A stretch of DNA of 36,800 nucleotides, taken from NCBI GenBank assembly GCA_024653325.1, contig JANLFX010000026.1:1-36800 (forward strand). Direction: 5' to 3'. The first letter of the stretch is position 1. Each line of letters begins with the position of its first letter. Made by a program: the position numbers and the translations under genes. Positions 34,782 to 36,800 of the stretch are shown in pieces. The stretch is from Anaerolineae bacterium. GTDB lineage: Bacteria; Chloroflexota; Anaerolineae; JACIWR01. A model generated the notes under the pieces. The model saw only the letters and a program-made list of their open reading frames with translations, ran no database searches and had not been told where the DNA came from.

Positions 34782-36026
34782 ATGAAACGAGCTTTGGGAA
34801 TAATCGTCGTGGTACTTCTGCTGATCGGTGGAGGAGTAGCAGGCACCAGATGGTATACACGGGCGCAGGCTGGCGCCATGGCCCAATCTCTTGAAGTTTC
34901 GGGGACCATCGAGGCTGAGACGGCATCTATTGCTGCTGAGACCAGCGGACGGATCGTGGAGATCCTGGCCGATGAGGGGCAGCCCGTCAGCAAAGATCAG
35001 GTCCTGGTGCGTTTGGATGATGCCCTGCTGCAGGCGCAGCGTGCCCAGGCCGAGGCGGCCGTCGCCGCAGCGGAGGCCGAATTGGCCCAGGTAGAGGCCG
35101 CGGCTCGTCCCGAGGAAATCGCCGTAGCTGAAGCGGCGGTGGCCCAGGCCGTGGCTCAACGCGACGCGGCGAAAGTGGCCTGGGACAATGCCAAGAAGGC
35201 ACGGGATAACCCTCAGCAGTTAAACGTGGAGATAAATGCCGCAAAAAATCAGGTGGCCTTGGCCGAATTGGGTGTGGAGATGGCCCAGGCCCGGCTATCG
35301 GATGCACTCTTGCTCCGCGATCAGTATCGGGCCACCAGCTATGACTGGCGCATTCTTGATTTCATGGCCGCTGCAGCTCAGGAATCCGTCGCCGAAGCGC
35401 AGGTCCAACTGGCAGGAGCACAAAGACACCTGGAGAACCTCATCGCCATGCGTGACAATCCCCTGACCGCCAACGCCACGGTGAACGCCGCCGAAGGGCA
35501 GTACCGTGTGGCCGAGGAAGCGGTGAAAGTCGCTCAGGCCGCGCTCGATGCTCTGCTGGAAGGAGCCATGCCTGAAGAGATTGCGGTAGCGCGGGCGCGG
35601 GTGCACCAGGCTCAGGCCAGCCTGCACACCCTGGACGTCCAACTGGAGCAGACGCGCATAAAATCACCGCTGAACGGGATAGTGAGCAGTCAGGTAGCCC
35701 ACGTGGGCGAAATAGCCACCTCCGGCGCGACGCTGATGACCATCGCCAACCTGGATGAGGTGACCCTGACTATCTATGTGCCGGAGAACCACATCAACAT
35801 GGTGAACCTGGGCCAGGTTGTAGATGTACAGGTGGATTCTTTCCCCGGCGAGGTCTTCCGTGGTGAGGTAACGTACATCGCCCGTCGTGCGGAGTTCACC
35901 CCCAAGAACGTGCAGACCAAAGAAGAACGGGTGAACATGGTCTTCGCCGTCAAGGTGCGCATCCCCAACGCCGACCACCGCCTGAAACCGGGCATGCCTG
36001 CCGATGCTGTCATCCACGGCGGCTAG
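34782..36026 (+). CDS. HlyD/EmrA-family membrane fusion protein (tandem paralog)
   Basis: GTIEAETASIAAETSGRIVEILADEGQPVSKDQVLVRLDDALLQAQ...TRIKSPLNGIVSSQVAHVGEIATSGATLMTIANLDEVTLTIYVPE. Confidence 0.93.
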   Translation: MKRALGIIVVVLLLIGGGVAGTRWYTRAQAGAMAQSLEVSGTIEAETASIAAETSGRIVEILADEGQPVSKDQVLVRLDDALLQAQRAQAEAAVAAAEAELAQVEAAARPEEIAVAEAAVAQAVAQRDAAKVAWDNAKKARDNPQQLNVEINAAKNQVALAELGVEMAQARLSDALLLRDQYRATSYDWRILDFMAAAAQESVAEAQVQLAGAQRHLENLIAMRDNPLTANATVNAAEGQYRVAEEAVKVAQAALDALLEGAMPEEIAVARARVHQAQASLHTLDVQLEQTRIKSPLNGIVSSQVAHVGEIATSGATLMTIANLDEVTLTIYVPENHINMVNLGQVVDVQVDSFPGEVFRGEVTYIARRAEFTPKNVQTKEERVNMVFAVKVRIPNADHRLKPGMPADAVIHGG

Positions 36027-36034
36027 CGTGCTAT

Positions 36035-36063
36035 TGTAGGACAAGCTTAAACTTGTCCTACAT
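36035..36063. repeat. palindrome, TAGGACAA family (3); convergent terminator candidate
   Basis: TGTAGGACAAGCTTAAACTTGTCCTACAT; overlaps the 3' end of the minus-strand gene. Confidence 0.75.
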
Positions 36064-36800
36064 GCTGGATAAGCGCTCGTAAAGGCTCGTGTATCAGCCC
36101 GTTGCTGACCACGCAGGCGGGATCCTCCAGCCGCCAGGGACGGCCCTCCAGGGTTGTGGCCTGTCCTCCCGCTTCGCGGGCGATGAGCACTGCCGCCGCC
36201 GCATCCCACGGCTTAAGCCCCAGGTGAAAATAGCCGTCGCACCATCCGGCGGCCAGGTAACAGGGAGCCAGGGCCGCCGACCCGGCCACACGCATCGTGG
36301 TCACGCTGCCGGCCAGTCGTTCAACAGCGGCAATTACCCTGGTTCGTGTTTCCAGCTCGGTGGACCAGTCCAGGGTAATGAGCGCCTGGCCGAGTTGCTC
36401 CACCGTGCTAACGTGCAATCGCTCGCCGTTGAGATAAGCCCCATCCCCGCGTTGAGCGTGGAACAGCCAATCGCGTAGCGGTTCATACACCACGCCGACG
36501 AGGGGTTCATCATCCAGAGTGAGGGCCACAGATGTGGAGAAAATAGGATAACCGTGAGCGTAGTTGTTCGTACCATCCAGGGGATCAATCACCCAACAGT
36601 AACGGGAACGGCGCGGCGGGGCCTCGGCTTCTTCGGTGAGAATGTCGTGGTCGGGAAAACGAGCGTGTAAAATGTGCACGATGCTCGCCTCAGTCATTAA
36701 ATCCACCTCGGTCACCAGATCGCGGGGGCCTTTGTGCCGTACCTGGTGGGCCTGATGAAGCTGCTCACACATGATCTGGCCCGCGTGGCGGGCCAGATCA
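36047..36800 (-). CDS. inositol monophosphatase family protein, truncated by the window edge
   Basis: VTEVDLMTEASIVHIL, LTEEAE, YCWVIDPLDGTNNYAHGYPIFSTSVAL, LKPWDAAAAVLIAREAGG; reading frame stays open to 36800 (DLARHAGQIMCEQLHQ...), so the ATG at 36772 is probably internal. Confidence 0.92.
   Translation of the reverse strand, partial: DLARHAGQIMCEQLHQAHQVRHKGPRDLVTEVDLMTEASIVHILHARFPDHDILTEEAEAPPRRSRYCWVIDPLDGTNNYAHGYPIFSTSVALTLDDEPLVGVVYEPLRDWLFHAQRGDGAYLNGERLHVSTVEQLGQALITLDWSTELETRTRVIAAVERLAGSVTTMRVAGSAALAPCYLAAGWCDGYFHLGLKPWDAAAAVLIAREAGGQATTLEGRPWRLEDPACVVSNGLIHEPLRALIQHVGQV

Noticed and set aside
36773-36800. Palindrome GATCTGGCCCGC-GTG-GCGGGCCAGATC at the window end
   Set aside because: It lies in the continuing inositol monophosphatase reading frame (DLARHAGQI); treated as coding coincidence.

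Overview
The window looks like a chromosomal segment of an Anaerolineae-like Chloroflexota bacterium. That assignment is an inference from Thr/Pro-linker LysM proteins, zinc-ribbon/TPR proteins and the CPYLG Cys-module, not from a phylogeny. I support about 32 protein genes and one tRNA-Leu(CAA); there is no CRISPR array, prophage or intact transposon. Main blocks: (i) a REC-histidine kinase, an OmpR/PhoB-type regulator and a stand-alone REC protein, next to a LysM protein and a CHASE2-adenylate cyclase; (ii) fba, the FBP aldolase/phosphatase and a phosphofructokinase with PPi-type residues, plus a distant second PFK with ATP-type residues; (iii) an ECF sigma/anti-sigma pair; (iv) an ABC ATPase with an ABC-2 permease fused to a SpoIIM-like domain; (v) two tandem Cys-module-TM-C39-TPR proteins; (vi) a permease-ATPase-ATPase-HlyD-HlyD export locus whose permease carries two compensating frameshifts. 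The most interesting signals are: two promoters sharing 11-bp-phased (C/T)(G/T)TAAC boxes placed exactly 22 bp upstream of a GTTTCGTNNTATGAT element; STRR-like degenerate 7/8/9-mer arrays with a private motif at each locus that straddle start or stop codons, several with an inverted second arm; dispersed palindrome families that overlap gene ends; and the PPi-PFK/FBPAP/FBA cluster. All calls come from reading the sequence; no searches were run.
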